From positions 124,001 to 188,000 of the IMG/VR virus record IMGVR_UViG_3300037294_000266: a stretch of DNA of 64,000 nucleotides, one strand, 5' to 3'. The notes under the pieces were generated by a model. That model had not been told where the DNA came from, searched no databases, and saw only the letters and a list, made by a program, of their open reading frames with translations. Shown one piece after another: positions 1 to 8,793 of this stretch. The position numbers were made by a program, and so were the translations under genes. Positions within the stretch are counted from its first letter, which is position 1. Each line of letters begins with the position of its first letter. The stretch comes from a virus.

Positions 1-140
1 CTGCCTTTGTAGCTGCATGGTTTTTCAGGAACGTGGATCTTCGATGACGCTGTTACCTCTCGCACGTTCGTGCCAGAACAATCCGCGCATTTGTGAGAAG
101 CCTTCAAATCCAACGAAGCCTGACCGTCTGTGATCAACAT
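1..140 (-). CDS. Partial unknown protein with a CxxC pair (runs off left edge)
   Basis: The frame is open from an ATG whose first base is 140 down to base 1, so only the first 46 residues are visible. They contain a KCADCSG motif around residues 17-23, which could be half of a zinc-binding knuckle. The rest is outside the window and I do not recognise the family. Support for a real gene comes from the promoter-like motifs at 166-176 and 202-212 placed just upstream, and from the terminator of the preceding minus-strand operon at 237-252. No strong Shine-Dalgarno sequence is visible before this ATG, so the start is tentative. Confidence 0.55.
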   Translation of the reverse strand, partial: MLITDGQASLDLKASHKCADCSGTNVREVTASSKIHVPEKPCSYKG

Positions 141-165
141 GTCTTTTGTTAGAATAACTGTGGTC

Positions 166-176
166 ATTACAATGTA
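166..176 (-). promoter_or_regulatory. Putative early promoter motif (TACATTGTAAT)
   Basis: Minus-strand TACATTGTAAT lies 26 nt upstream of the ATG at 140, between the operon terminator and the partial gene. It is one of ten similar sites in the window, all suited to minus-strand genes. A degenerate third copy (GTACATTAAAC) lies at 190-200. Confidence 0.5.
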
Positions 177-201
177 GTCCGTTTGGATTGTTTAATGTAC
201 C

Positions 202-212
202 TTATAATGTAG
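202..212 (-). promoter_or_regulatory. Putative early promoter motif (CTACATTATAA), tandem with the previous
   Basis: Minus-strand CTACATTATAA, preceded by CATGG three bases upstream of the TACATTAT core. The same CATGG-N3-TACATT arrangement occurs at the sites near 8755, 31295 and 45666. Confidence 0.5.
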
Positions 213-236
213 TTCCATGCAAAAGTGGAATAAAGA

Positions 237-252
237 GGGGGCCGAAGCCCCC
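237..252 (-). terminator. Rho-independent-type terminator
   Basis: Six-base-pair GC stem (GGGGGC/GCCCCC) with a TTCG loop on the minus strand, followed by a T-rich tract. It closes the minus-strand operon 256-2671. Confidence 0.8.
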
Positions 253-255
253 TTT

Positions 256-678
256 CTATTTCTTACCGCCAGTGGCCCCATCCATTAAGTTCTGAACAGC
301 GGTGTCTTCCTTGGTCGATACAGTATCGCATCGTTTAAGGACGGCATCTGCTCGATCTCGCGGCAACTTGAGGAACTCGCTAAACGACATGCCTGTGAAT
401 TTAAGTACGTTGGCAACCAAGTACCGTTCAAGGTAGACGTCATACGCGTCGACAGCTACAACATCTTCAGGGTCATGCATGGCAACAGAAGCAAAGTTAG
501 ATTCACCAAACTTACTGTTGCTATAGATCCCGAAGTAATCGTCGTAACATTCTATCGCAACGATCTGGGCAGGAATACTGGTCAGTAATGCATCAGACTC
601 GGCCAGTACAGTGTCAAGGATCGAAGGTTCATCAGACTCAAGTTGTCTGGTGCCGAAAGGGCGGTCACTGACATGCAT
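256..678 (-). CDS. Unknown 140-residue protein
   Basis: I do not recognise this protein. The frame is open up to 810, but the upstream gene occupies that region until 693, so I take the ATG at 678 (N-terminus MHVSDRPF), 15 nt after the upstream stop. The predicted protein is acidic with a central segment rich in Tyr and Asp, ends in a Lys-rich tip (GGKK), and shows no membrane segment or metal motif. It is the last gene of a three-gene minus-strand operon (2276-2671, 693-2279, this one) and is followed by a strong hairpin terminator. The ribosome site is weak, so translation may be coupled to the upstream gene. Confidence 0.7.
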   Translation of the reverse strand: MHVSDRPFGTRQLESDEPSILDTVLAESDALLTSIPAQIVAIECYDDYFGIYSNSKFGESNFASVAMHDPEDVVAVDAYDVYLERYLVANVLKFTGMSFSEFLKLPRDRADAVLKRCDTVSTKEDTAVQNLMDGATGGKK

Positions 679-692
679 GCCAATCGGCAAGT

Positions 693-2279
693 TTACACGG
701 CCGCGCCTTCGACTAGGCTGATCTTCAGCACGGCTAGGGTGAAAAAAACGTAGCCTATGTCGATCGGGATGAGGTGAGGATGCGACTGGTCTTCCGGCTC
801 CTGCTGGCATGACGGACAGGCAGACTTTGGCAGACCAACGTAGCTTACCGTTGTCTTACGCACCCATTCAATGATACGCTTCGTCAACGCCAGAGAGATC
901 TCTGGGTCTTCAGTCAACATATCGAGCATCCGATCTTTGTTCTGAAGGTCTTCGATGATACGCGGCTGACTGTCAGGATCGGTGGTGTGTTCAAACTGCT
1001 TGATCCAGTGACTATGTTGCCGCAGACCGCTGATAGCACCAGAACGCATGATGTGACGGACACGTTCCATGTCGGACAGGCGGGCGCCGAAGGCATTGCT
1101 GGTAGCCTTAGAGATACCGTCTACCCACATGTGACCTGCATCGATCTGATCTGCCAATGATGGAACGGCCAATACAGCTACCAGTCCACGCCCAAGATCA
1201 ACACGTTCTTCAAAGAACGTAAAGTCAGCTTGATATTCTGCCAGTTGCAGCGCTGTCTTCTTGTCCTTACGGTTCGCCATCATGCGCGCTTGTTTCTCAG
1301 TGATCTTGTCCCGGTCGGTGAAGCCCATCCGAGCAAAGTTGAGAAGCAATTCGTCCATGTGCTCGCACTTGTCCGTGTTGGCAACGCATGGCTGACGGAA
1401 GGGGTAACCGTCAGGATACATCGCAGTAACCAGACCCAGGCACATCTGTTGGTAATCACGGTTACGGATCACGCCAAGCAGTTCTTCAACAGCATCGCTG
1501 GTCTCGAGCTTATACGTAGTCGAGATAACGTGTTCCAATACGAACCGCATGTAGAGTTCGACCGTGTACACTTCGACGTTCGAGAAGACCATGCCATTAG
1601 TCGAGCGACCAAGATTCATCTTCTCAAGGCGAGCGCGTTGATCGAAGTCCAGGAGTTCTTGTACCGTCGGTGCTTTGACCGAGATCCAGATGCCTGTGTT
1701 CCAGAGAGGGACTTGGATAACAGTGCCTTGACCAAACGTGGCGCGGATGGCCATGATTGGGTCGGACATCGTTTCTACTTTAAAACGCCCGATGCCGAGG
1801 CGGCTGGTATCATGCTGAACTGCCTGATGCCAGTTGCCTGTTTTATCGATGTCGTCGAAATAGACGTCTTGCCAGATCTGAGTCAGGCTGCGGGACAGTG
1901 AGACCAAACGTCTGTCGCTGTTGGACAGTTTCTCGATAGCGGAGTCGTCGAGATCGACCAGGCCGCGTGCTTGCAGAATGGATTCGAGTTCGTCGATGTC
2001 CATTTTCAAAGCGGCGATGTACGGCACGTTGGGATTGAGCTTCTGGCGCTTGGTGACAGGGTTGTCAACCGTTACGCTCATATTAGGCACAGCGTTGAAG
2101 CTGAAGCCGTCTGACTCATCACTGCCGATGCTGGTGGCAGGTTCCATAACTGACGCAGCCACTGTTGCAGCTTCGGAGGTGGCTTGTTCGAACGCAGCGG
2201 CTACAGGAACATCGACATTCGAGATTAAACCGTCGTCCGGAGAACCTTCTGCTTCGTCCAGGGTATTTTCGTCACTCAT
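693..2279 (-). CDS. Unknown 528-residue protein with C-terminal CxxC
   Basis: No family recognised. The N-terminal 75 residues are acidic, Ala/Ser/Val-rich and probably disordered. The remainder is a mixed globular sequence with a run of conserved-looking aromatic residues. Near the C-terminus there is CPSCQ followed by an HPH segment, a possible zinc site, and then a hydrophobic stretch (about 20 residues containing IGYVFFTLAVL) that could be a buried helix or an end anchor. The ATG at 2279 overlaps the stop of the upstream gene (2276-2671) by four bases, indicating coupled translation. phiKZ relatives carry an unknown protein near their vRNAP gp80-type gene, and this may be its counterpart, but that is inference only. 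Confidence 0.8.
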   Translation of the reverse strand: MSDENTLDEAEGSPDDGLISNVDVPVAAAFEQATSEAATVAASVMEPATSIGSDESDGFSFNAVPNMSVTVDNPVTKRQKLNPNVPYIAALKMDIDELESILQARGLVDLDDSAIEKLSNSDRRLVSLSRSLTQIWQDVYFDDIDKTGNWHQAVQHDTSRLGIGRFKVETMSDPIMAIRATFGQGTVIQVPLWNTGIWISVKAPTVQELLDFDQRARLEKMNLGRSTNGMVFSNVEVYTVELYMRFVLEHVISTTYKLETSDAVEELLGVIRNRDYQQMCLGLVTAMYPDGYPFRQPCVANTDKCEHMDELLLNFARMGFTDRDKITEKQARMMANRKDKKTALQLAEYQADFTFFEERVDLGRGLVAVLAVPSLADQIDAGHMWVDGISKATSNAFGARLSDMERVRHIMRSGAISGLRQHSHWIKQFEHTTDPDSQPRIIEDLQNKDRMLDMLTEDPEISLALTKRIIEWVRKTTVSYVGLPKSACPSCQQEPEDQSHPHLIPIDIGYVFFTLAVLKISLVEGAAV

Positions 2280-2671
2280 GATACGACCTTGTCTTGAGGG
2301 TTAAAAGCGTCTTCCTTAATCAGGTTAATCAGCTCGAGACTATGGGGAGTCAGGGTAGCAGTCACTTGATCAATGAAGGTGAAGTAATCACCGCCGGCCT
2401 GTAACATGACCGGATGATGTGGGTTAGCAAGCACACCACTGGTAATCGTAGTGCGGTGTTTCTCCTTGATATCGATGAGCTTTGTATTGAACTCTTCGAC
2501 GTCACGTTTGATGAACCTGATTAATTCGGCAGCGCGAGATGACAGCGCCGAGGAGTTCCATTGGTGACCCGCAGCGTCACGAGCGGCAGTTGCAAAACCG
2601 TAAAGCAGCTTAAGCGCTTCTTGGTGAACGTTATCTAGCCCCTGTTTAGGAGTCGGTTTGACATCTCGCAT
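2276..2671 (-). CDS. Unknown 131-residue protein
   Basis: Not recognised. The sequence is mostly amphipathic-helix-like, with charged residues and no Cys motif or transmembrane segment. It is the first gene of the minus-strand operon ending at 256. A purine-rich AAGGGG lies about 12 nt upstream of the ATG. The 96-bp space to the divergent plus-strand gene at 2768 must hold both promoters. The stop overlaps the next ATG by four bases. Confidence 0.75.
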   Translation of the reverse strand: MRDVKPTPKQGLDNVHQEALKLLYGFATAARDAAGHQWNSSALSSRAAELIRFIKRDVEEFNTKLIDIKEKHRTTITSGVLANPHHPVMLQAGGDYFTFIDQVTATLTPHSLELINLIKEDAFNPQDKVVS

Positions 2672-2767
2672 CTCGGTTAAGCCCCTTACTTTATAAAATG
2701 GTCAGCCCAATTATTTGTACTTCACTCATAATAGGCTACATAAACTTTTTTTATTAAGGAACGTACC
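2672..2767. promoter_or_regulatory. Divergent intergenic promoter region
   Basis: This 96-bp AT-rich gap separates a minus-strand operon (first gene 2276-2671) from the plus-strand vRNAP operon (first gene 2768). It contains TATAAA on the plus strand near 2692 and a T7 run before the ribosome site AAGGA of the plus-strand gene. No clear TACATTAT motif is present, so these operons are probably not in the same class as the motif-bearing ones. Confidence 0.4.
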
Positions 2768-3598
2768 ATGTTCGAAGAACTCTCCAATATCCTTAGAGAC
2801 CGCGTTAGCCCCGAGGTCGGATCAGGGGTAGCTGAACTGGTCTCGGCACTTGAAAAACATAATGCAGTCATGTACAAAGACCGCATCAATAACTTAGCCA
2901 TGGATGCTAACAATCGCGAAAGCATCACTCTTGCAGATGAAGCCATCTCTATTGTCTACAGTCAGGCAAATGCTCTTCTCCAACAGATGCATTTAGAGCT
3001 GGATGTAGAAGCCATACAGATGTCCCGATTGGCGCTAATTCTCGATGCCTTGTTGTTTGACAAAAGCGATGACGACGACGAGATCAGTCGTATCATTGAA
3101 GAGGGTGAGGACTCGGTCGATGTCTTCTGTGAGATCCTTGCAGTGAAACTCAACCTGCAGCCAGAGCATCTAATGGACATCGTAATTGGTGTGCCTGAAG
3201 AATGCATCGCGGCCATCGAAGAAAAGATCACTAAGAACCTCAGTCATTCTGACGAAGCAGTCGATGGCGTTGAGGCTATTGCCAGACTTCTCAATCGTCA
3301 TCAGGACCTCGTAGGTGCAAGTACCATCGGGATGGAGTCGTATTCTGACAGTAATGCCGTTGTCGGTATCGATCCAATGGTTGTCATTGAACGTCGTAAA
3401 GATGAGCTGCTCAAGCTAAGTCCTGAAGACCTTGCTGATCAACTTATCTCTATCGCTATCCTGGCTGACGTTTCTCTCGACACGCTTCAAGCCGAAGTGA
3501 TGCTGTATGTTGAGATGATCATCCACGATCCATTCGCTGTTCAGAAAGCTTATAAGCGTACCGTTAGCCGAATGGCTGGGTTGAGGAATGTGTCATGA
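2768..3598 (+). CDS. Unknown 276-residue helical protein
   Basis: Not recognised. Predicted mostly alpha-helical and acidic (an EEGEDSVD segment near residue 117 and a DDDDE run near 99). No Cys cluster or membrane segment. A good AAGGA ribosome site precedes the ATG by seven bases. Its stop overlaps the ATG of the RNA polymerase fragment at 3595 by four bases, so the two are co-translated. It is likely to be a virion or vRNAP-associated product because it heads that operon, but its own sequence does not show this. Confidence 0.8.
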   Translation: MFEELSNILRDRVSPEVGSGVAELVSALEKHNAVMYKDRINNLAMDANNRESITLADEAISIVYSQANALLQQMHLELDVEAIQMSRLALILDALLFDKSDDDDEISRIIEEGEDSVDVFCEILAVKLNLQPEHLMDIVIGVPEECIAAIEEKITKNLSHSDEAVDGVEAIARLLNRHQDLVGASTIGMESYSDSNAVVGIDPMVVIERRKDELLKLSPEDLADQLISIAILADVSLDTLQAEVMLYVEMIIHDPFAVQKAYKRTVSRMAGLRNVS

Positions 3599-4944
3599 AG
3601 AAACTTGAATTCTACGTCGAGGCACTTAAGGCCAAAGCATATCATCGCAAAGACTGGGTGATCAGTGCATTTGCCGTGGTGCGTGAAGCGCCTCGCAAGG
3701 ACATGACAGGTGTAGTCCTCTCTATTGAAAATGAGGTTCCTGCCGCTGGACCTGGATTGTACAGTATTCGATACAACCGTGAATCGACTGAGGTGTATGT
3801 TTCATCTTTGGAAGGGGATGTATGGGTCAGTATCGATGACACAACGCCAATGACCCCTCTGTTCTACGCCTCTGACGAACTTCTTGTCACGTCTGATGTA
3901 ATCCCAAATTGTTCTGAGAACGTCAAATCTACATACGGCGATCTTCTCTTCAATTGGATGGTTCTTGTCGAACCCTTCGGTGCCCGAATTGCTTATCAGA
4001 CAGGTCCTGTCTCGATTTCTAAGATCGAGCGGATGATTGCTAAGAAATTGGTTGACGATCCATCGGTGGCTGGCCGTGTTCCGGCGGACGACGAGATACC
4101 TGTTGGCATGTACATGCGCTTTGGGCGCTGCATGGGTGCTCTGGCAGGGTTTGTTCAAGTGTTTGTACCGACACTGACGCCTAAGTCACTAACGACTGAC
4201 CCGGCCATCAGAGCGCGTCGTACAGAGCTCTTGGCAGAAAGCGCAGACCGCCTTCAGGATCCCGTTGTGGTATCAAAGATCCAGAACGAACTCATCCTCA
4301 TGGATAAGGAATGGATTAAAGACGATCCGTCCGAAGGGTTCTTGTTGTCCAACAAGACGTTTGCCACCGCCCGTAAGCGGATGTTCATCATCCACGGTCC
4401 TGAAGCCGGGTTTAATGAAGGCGGTAACGCTGATCTGGTTGTAAACAGTCTTAATGAAGGTTGGGACCTTGATAAGATCGTTCCAATGTTCAACTCGACT
4501 CGTGCGGGTTCGTTCTATCGTGGGGCATTGACCGCATTGGGTGGTGAGGCTGTGAAGTTCTTTATGCGGGTGTTCCAGAACGTTAACATCAGTGAAGATG
4601 ACTGCGGCAGTACTCTCGGCGTGTTCCGCACCATTGAGAAAGGTCAGGCAGAATACTACACTGGGCTGTGGGAGTTAACCAAAACAGGTCTGGCTGTGGT
4701 AACTGAAGAACGTGCTAAGGCAATGGAAGGTAAAACCATCCTGACCCGGTCGCCTTTGTTCTGTAAAACCGGTGAGACAGACTTCTGTGCTAAGTGTGTG
4801 GGTGAGGCACTTGCGGCCATCCCCAATGCCATCAGTTCAGAGAACACGTCGGTAGCGTCGAACTTCATGAGTATCATGATGGCTTCTGCTCACGCCAAAG
4901 AACTGAACACCGCACAGCTTAACTTCGAAGAAGCATTTACCTAA
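3595..4944 (+). CDS. Virion RNA polymerase beta-prime-like subunit, C-terminal part (phiKZ gp80-type)
   Basis: A 449-residue fragment resembling the C-terminal half of bacterial RNA polymerase beta-prime. The key evidence is near the C-terminus: SPLFCKTGETDFCAKCVGEAL matches the second zinc-like region of beta-prime (C...CxxC-G-x-L), followed by a segment ending HAKELNTAQLN that fits the trigger-loop neighbourhood. The protein stops soon afterwards, so the rest of beta-prime must be on other polypeptides, as in phiKZ-like phages. This window has a second, separate copy of this region at 12745-14808. Since that one sits in the nvRNAP cluster, I assign this plus-strand copy to the vRNAP packaged in the virion that transcribes early genes. 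GAGGA precedes the start, and the gene overlaps 2768-3598 by four bases. Confidence 0.75.
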   Translation: MKKLEFYVEALKAKAYHRKDWVISAFAVVREAPRKDMTGVVLSIENEVPAAGPGLYSIRYNRESTEVYVSSLEGDVWVSIDDTTPMTPLFYASDELLVTSDVIPNCSENVKSTYGDLLFNWMVLVEPFGARIAYQTGPVSISKIERMIAKKLVDDPSVAGRVPADDEIPVGMYMRFGRCMGALAGFVQVFVPTLTPKSLTTDPAIRARRTELLAESADRLQDPVVVSKIQNELILMDKEWIKDDPSEGFLLSNKTFATARKRMFIIHGPEAGFNEGGNADLVVNSLNEGWDLDKIVPMFNSTRAGSFYRGALTALGGEAVKFFMRVFQNVNISEDDCGSTLGVFRTIEKGQAEYYTGLWELTKTGLAVVTEERAKAMEGKTILTRSPLFCKTGETDFCAKCVGEALAAIPNAISSENTSVASNFMSIMMASAHAKELNTAQLNFEEAFT

Positions 4945-4956
4945 TCAAGGTGCGCC

Positions 4957-7785
4957 ATGAGCGACAAACAACACGACAATTATCCAGAAGCATGGTCACA
5001 GTCAGACATTGACTTCTTCGTCGCCACTGGCAAAGAACCTTCGAAAACATCGAACGGTCTCTGGACAGGTGACCTTGTCCGTGAACAGAAAGAACTTGCC
5101 GACTGGAGCATGGCAGAACTATTTGCTCTGGTCAGCGGTGAGTTATTCACTAAGAAGGTCATTGGCGACGATACCTTCTACAAAGTCGTTCGAGGCAAAG
5201 CGCTTCTCGAAGACTCAGACGCTATTCGTTGGGGTGAAGAAGACCTCATGGAGTGGCTCCTTCATGAAAAGACACCTGCACGTAGTCCTGGCGGTTTCTA
5301 TTTGAATGACCCTGAGCGTTGGACTAAGGACGGTGATCACTGGCAGACGCCTGAACTGATTGACCTCGGTCTGGGTTACTTCGGTGAGTTAGAACGCAGT
5401 AATCAGTACATCCTCGATGAGATCAGTGATCGGTTCGAACTGCCGTTTGGCATTACGTTCGATGCGTTCAAACTCTACGTCGAGAAGAATGTCCGGCCTG
5501 AAGTAACTAAGGGCGGTGTTCTCATTGATGACCGTCGTCGTGCCGGTAAGCTCCTGAGTGCTTGGACAGACGATGAAGTGGAAGCATGGGCACGTGGTGA
5601 GATTGAAAGTGATCTCAAGGGTCTTCTAGAGCGTGGCATCGAGCAATTCGGTGGCGAGTGGTACTGGGATCGCGATGCCCTTAAGTTCTGGGTTGAGACG
5701 GGCGATATGCCTGCTTTCGTACACGACTATCAAAGTTATTCTGATGAGCAGTTGAATCTTCTCATCACTAAGGAAGATGACAGCGGTGCTAAGGAAGAAT
5801 GGATTAAGCGTCAGCCTGAACCAGAAGCTGTCGAGGAAGAACAGTCCGTTGAACTGGACGAGGCTGTTATCGAAGAGCCGTTCCAAGATGAAGAACCTGT
5901 TGTTGAAGTTCCGGTGGAAGAGGAAGACGAAGTCAGTCCTGTCGAAGAGCCAGAAGTGGTCGTCGACGTCCGAGATACCAACTGGGTTGAGCTGGTTAGA
6001 GAAGACACTCCTCTTCACCTGGCGATGGTAGGTGAGACTTCTGTAGATGTCATTGAAGACCTCGACCGTCGGAAGCTTCTAAGTGCCAGTCGTTGGACAC
6101 CTGAAGAACTGGCTGGTTGGGTTCGTGGATTAATCCCCATGGGCAACAACACCAGCGTCAGTACTCTGATGACAGCCATCAGAGGCCACTGTGGAGCGTT
6201 TGTCACTAACTGGACAGATGGTGCGGTTAAAGCATTCATTCTCTCTCAGGAGCTTCCTAAGGGCTTTAACGAAGGCATGTTGGCTGAAGACATCGTCCGG
6301 GATAAGAAACACCCTGGAAGTTGGACTGATGACGAGTTAGTAGCCTGGGCACGTGGTGAGATCATCACTACGTCAGACCCTAAGCAAGTGCTGTTCAGCA
6401 TGCGTGTTCGAATGAAGGTTCCTGATCGACTGACTTCAGAGCAGGCGATGACATACGTCGCTACTGGGAAATTACCTGTGGATGCAATCCCTGCAATTGA
6501 AGCCGGCAAGCCCGTTTCAGAACGGCAGCTATTGGCCTGGTTGAAAGGTGACTTGAAGTTATCTGCCGGTTTCGACACCAAGCCTTTATTTGATCTTGTA
6601 CGGTCGATGTTTAGGATTGATGTTCATTGGACAGATGACTGCATCATTGGTTGTTACCGTAACGGCACTGTTCCAGCGGTATTGGAAGGTGGTGTCTTGG
6701 TCAACGACCGTCTTCGTAATCTTGACAGCCCAGGTAACTGGTCGTGGAAAGAACTTCGTTGCTTGGCAAAAGGCGAGATCCATGCTAACTTCGAAATCGA
6801 AGATGCAATCGACCGCGTTCGTCGTTTGATCGAGATTCAATTTGGCATTGGTGCAGCACACTGGGGCGTTACTGAAGTACTTGGCTTCTTAATGACAGAG
6901 ACCAAACCAAAGTCATTAAGCGACGGGGTCATGGTCAACGATCCTACTCGTCAGGCTAAGGATCTTTCTAACTGGCGCGATGCTGAACTGAAAGCTTGGT
7001 TACGTGCTGAGATCGAACTTCCGGTTAAATATACAGAAGATGACGCATGGTCTGAGGTTTATAGCCGGTTTAAAGTACCGTTGTTCTGGTATCGTGAAGA
7101 TGCTAAGACGTTTGTTCTTACAGGGACTGAAGTTAAATCCCTGCCGTCTGGTATCTGGGTACGCGACATCAACCGAGATGCTCGACCTGCACGTCACTGG
7201 ACTCGCCGTGAAATCAAGGCATGGGCCCGTGGACAAATCGTACCGGGCATTAAAGCGTCTGAAAAAGAACTGGCTCAGCAGGCAGTTAAACTGTTCGGGC
7301 TTTCGATTTACCTTGATCTTGATGGTATCAAGAGTCGGGTAAGTTCCATCACTGAGGAATCAATCACCATGACAATTGCGTTTGTACTCCAAGATCTCGA
7401 TGCCTATGAAAAGGGTCGGAAAGAAGCAGGCGACAATGCCACCGTTGCTGCGCCATTCCAATCCATGTTGGATCGTTGCATCAACCGCGTCATCAAGCTG
7501 GAAGGTGAAGACTTCAACCAAGGCTGGACTGAGCTGTTGAAGTTCTACCATAAGAACCAAAATGGCTGCTGTTCGTTGAAGCAGGCTTACACAGGCGTTG
7601 GCCAGATGGCCATCACTCCTAAGTCGCTTCGTCAGTTCCAGAACATGACGACTATTCTCGTCCGGACGTGCGATCCTTCTAAAGCAGCAGCCGCTGCCAA
7701 GTTGATCGATTGGACAGTGGCTTTGAAAGAAGTGACTAACGAGAAGTCGCGGCAACAACTGCTTGCTTATTACGGCATTCAGTAA
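4957..7785 (+). CDS. 942-residue protein built from a repeated two-part module
   Basis: Residues 1-765 are made of about nine to ten diverged modules of roughly 75-90 residues. Each has a first half resembling F-V-x-T-G-x-x-P with a following G-[VI]-x-V-x-D, and a second half resembling W-[TS]-x-x-E-L-x-A-W-x-x-G-E-I. Examples of the second half start at residues 50, 203, 380, 456, 595, 673 and 748. A Glu/Val/Pro-rich linker (about residues 283-340) interrupts the array between modules. The last 175 residues are a different, non-repeated domain. The AW-x-RGE signature resembles small helix-extended-loop-helix DNA-binding repeats of the SAP or Rho-N type, but this is an impression from pattern only. 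It follows the vRNAP fragment by 12 nt, has an AAGG ribosome site, and is likely co-expressed with it, so a virion-carried nucleic-acid-binding role is possible. Confidence 0.8.
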   Translation: MSDKQHDNYPEAWSQSDIDFFVATGKEPSKTSNGLWTGDLVREQKELADWSMAELFALVSGELFTKKVIGDDTFYKVVRGKALLEDSDAIRWGEEDLMEWLLHEKTPARSPGGFYLNDPERWTKDGDHWQTPELIDLGLGYFGELERSNQYILDEISDRFELPFGITFDAFKLYVEKNVRPEVTKGGVLIDDRRRAGKLLSAWTDDEVEAWARGEIESDLKGLLERGIEQFGGEWYWDRDALKFWVETGDMPAFVHDYQSYSDEQLNLLITKEDDSGAKEEWIKRQPEPEAVEEEQSVELDEAVIEEPFQDEEPVVEVPVEEEDEVSPVEEPEVVVDVRDTNWVELVREDTPLHLAMVGETSVDVIEDLDRRKLLSASRWTPEELAGWVRGLIPMGNNTSVSTLMTAIRGHCGAFVTNWTDGAVKAFILSQELPKGFNEGMLAEDIVRDKKHPGSWTDDELVAWARGEIITTSDPKQVLFSMRVRMKVPDRLTSEQAMTYVATGKLPVDAIPAIEAGKPVSERQLLAWLKGDLKLSAGFDTKPLFDLVRSMFRIDVHWTDDCIIGCYRNGTVPAVLEGGVLVNDRLRNLDSPGNWSWKELRCLAKGEIHANFEIEDAIDRVRRLIEIQFGIGAAHWGVTEVLGFLMTETKPKSLSDGVMVNDPTRQAKDLSNWRDAELKAWLRAEIELPVKYTEDDAWSEVYSRFKVPLFWYREDAKTFVLTGTEVKSLPSGIWVRDINRDARPARHWTRREIKAWARGQIVPGIKASEKELAQQAVKLFGLSIYLDLDGIKSRVSSITEESITMTIAFVLQDLDAYEKGRKEAGDNATVAAPFQSMLDRCINRVIKLEGEDFNQGWTELLKFYHKNQNGCCSLKQAYTGVGQMAITPKSLRQFQNMTTILVRTCDPSKAAAAAKLIDWTVALKEVTNEKSRQQLLAYYGIQ

Positions 7786-7800
7786 CAAAGAAAAAAAGAT

Positions 7801-7826
7801 AGAGTAGGGGCTTCGGCCCCTACTCT
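7801..7826. terminator. Bidirectional terminator with UUCG loop
   Basis: An 11-bp perfect stem (AGAGTAGGGGC and its complement) with a TTCG loop sits between the converging genes 4957-7785 and 7862-8101. An A-rich tract on its left gives a long U-run for minus-strand transcripts. Confidence 0.85.
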
Positions 7827-7861
7827 ATTCTGTCAGTCAATAAATATAACCGAGACCTTGG

Positions 7862-8101
7862 CTACGTTATATAAAAGAAATCCGAGGCAGTGGCTTCAGC
7901 CATTACCTTGGTGAAGCGCATCCGATTTCTTAGACCGTACTCAATATACTCAATCTTAATGTGGTCGTCTCCATCCTTTAGGATAGCCACAATCGCTCTA
8001 CCAGCTAAACGCGCTACGATCTTCTTAGCATGGTTATACTCCATGCCATAATCGAGGACGACTCGGAAGTTCGCGTTTATGTTGTTATAAAGTATATTCA
8101 T
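7862..8101 (-). CDS. Unknown 79-residue protein
   Basis: Not recognised. A small basic protein with alternating hydrophobic and charged residues. GGGAG lies seven bases before the ATG. It is 30 nt downstream of the HD-domain gene and ends before the shared terminator at 7801-7826, so both are one minus-strand unit driven by the motif at 8755-8765. Confidence 0.75.
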   Translation of the reverse strand: MNILYNNINANFRVVLDYGMEYNHAKKIVARLAGRAIVAILKDGDDHIKIEYIEYGLRNRMRFTKVMAEATASDFFYIT

Positions 8102-8131
8102 ACGAACTCCCGTCCTTGGTTAATTGAGTGA

Positions 8132-8725
8132 TTACATGTTCATGATGGTGTCACGTTGCTGTTCTAACTGCTCGCCAAACACAGCCGAATACATCTCTGG
8201 ATACCGCGCATAACCGCTATGGCCAAACTTCTCTTTAAGGTGTTTGACCGACTCTTCCATACTCTGGTCGTCGGACATCTGAGGAAAGTGCTTCTTACGA
8301 TAAAGAATGGCTCTCGACAACATCTGACCTACATCACCCGGCAATTCACGATCTGCTGAGTTGATAAGCGCACTGAACCGTGATTTGAAATCGCCACGGA
8401 AAGATGCCCGGTGTTGATAACACGCCCAGGCCACTGCGTTCTGTTCGCTTGGATTGAGATTATCGATGATCAACGGATGATCAGTGCCTTGAATAAAATG
8501 AAGTGCCAATTCATGGTGATTAACGCGACTCCATGCAAACAGATCATGGAAGTAAGCAGAAAACATGATAAGTTTAGGATCAAACTCATTATTCAAATGT
8601 TCATTGATAACCATGCCACATTTGAATACGTTTTCAAAGTGTATTTGACGATGGGCTAAATCATTGCATTCCCACTTATCTTCAAATGCTGTAATGATCT
8701 GGTTGCGCAATACATTGATGTCCAT
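8132..8725 (-). CDS. HD-domain metal-dependent phosphohydrolase
   Basis: The 197-residue sequence carries the HD signature spaced as in the superfamily: H29, the HD pair H60-D61 (in SAYFHDLF), H70/H71, H105, and D125 in NSADREL. These would bind one or two divalent metals. Family members hydrolyse phosphate bonds in nucleotides, for example dNTPs or cyclic (di)nucleotides; the substrate cannot be read from the sequence. It is first in a two-gene minus-strand unit, 30 nt downstream of a promoter-like TACATTGTAAT, so early expression is likely. Either adjusting nucleotide pools or destroying a host signalling nucleotide would fit an early phage gene; both are speculation. Confidence 0.75.
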   Translation of the reverse strand: MDINVLRNQIITAFEDKWECNDLAHRQIHFENVFKCGMVINEHLNNEFDPKLIMFSAYFHDLFAWSRVNHHELALHFIQGTDHPLIIDNLNPSEQNAVAWACYQHRASFRGDFKSRFSALINSADRELPGDVGQMLSRAILYRKKHFPQMSDDQSMEESVKHLKEKFGHSGYARYPEMYSAVFGEQLEQQRDTIMNM

Positions 8726-8754
8726 TATAATTCCTTGGTTATGGTTTACTCGTC

Positions 8755-8765
8755 ATTACAATGTA
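8755..8765 (-). promoter_or_regulatory. Putative early promoter motif (TACATTGTAAT)
   Basis: Minus-strand motif 30 nt upstream of the HD gene. A 23-nt stretch starting at 8755 is identical to one starting at 45666, including the motif, a CATGG box and TTATCATGG upstream, although the downstream genes are unrelated. Confidence 0.6.
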
Positions 8766-8793
8766 CTGCCATGATAAACTCCAATCAAAAAAA

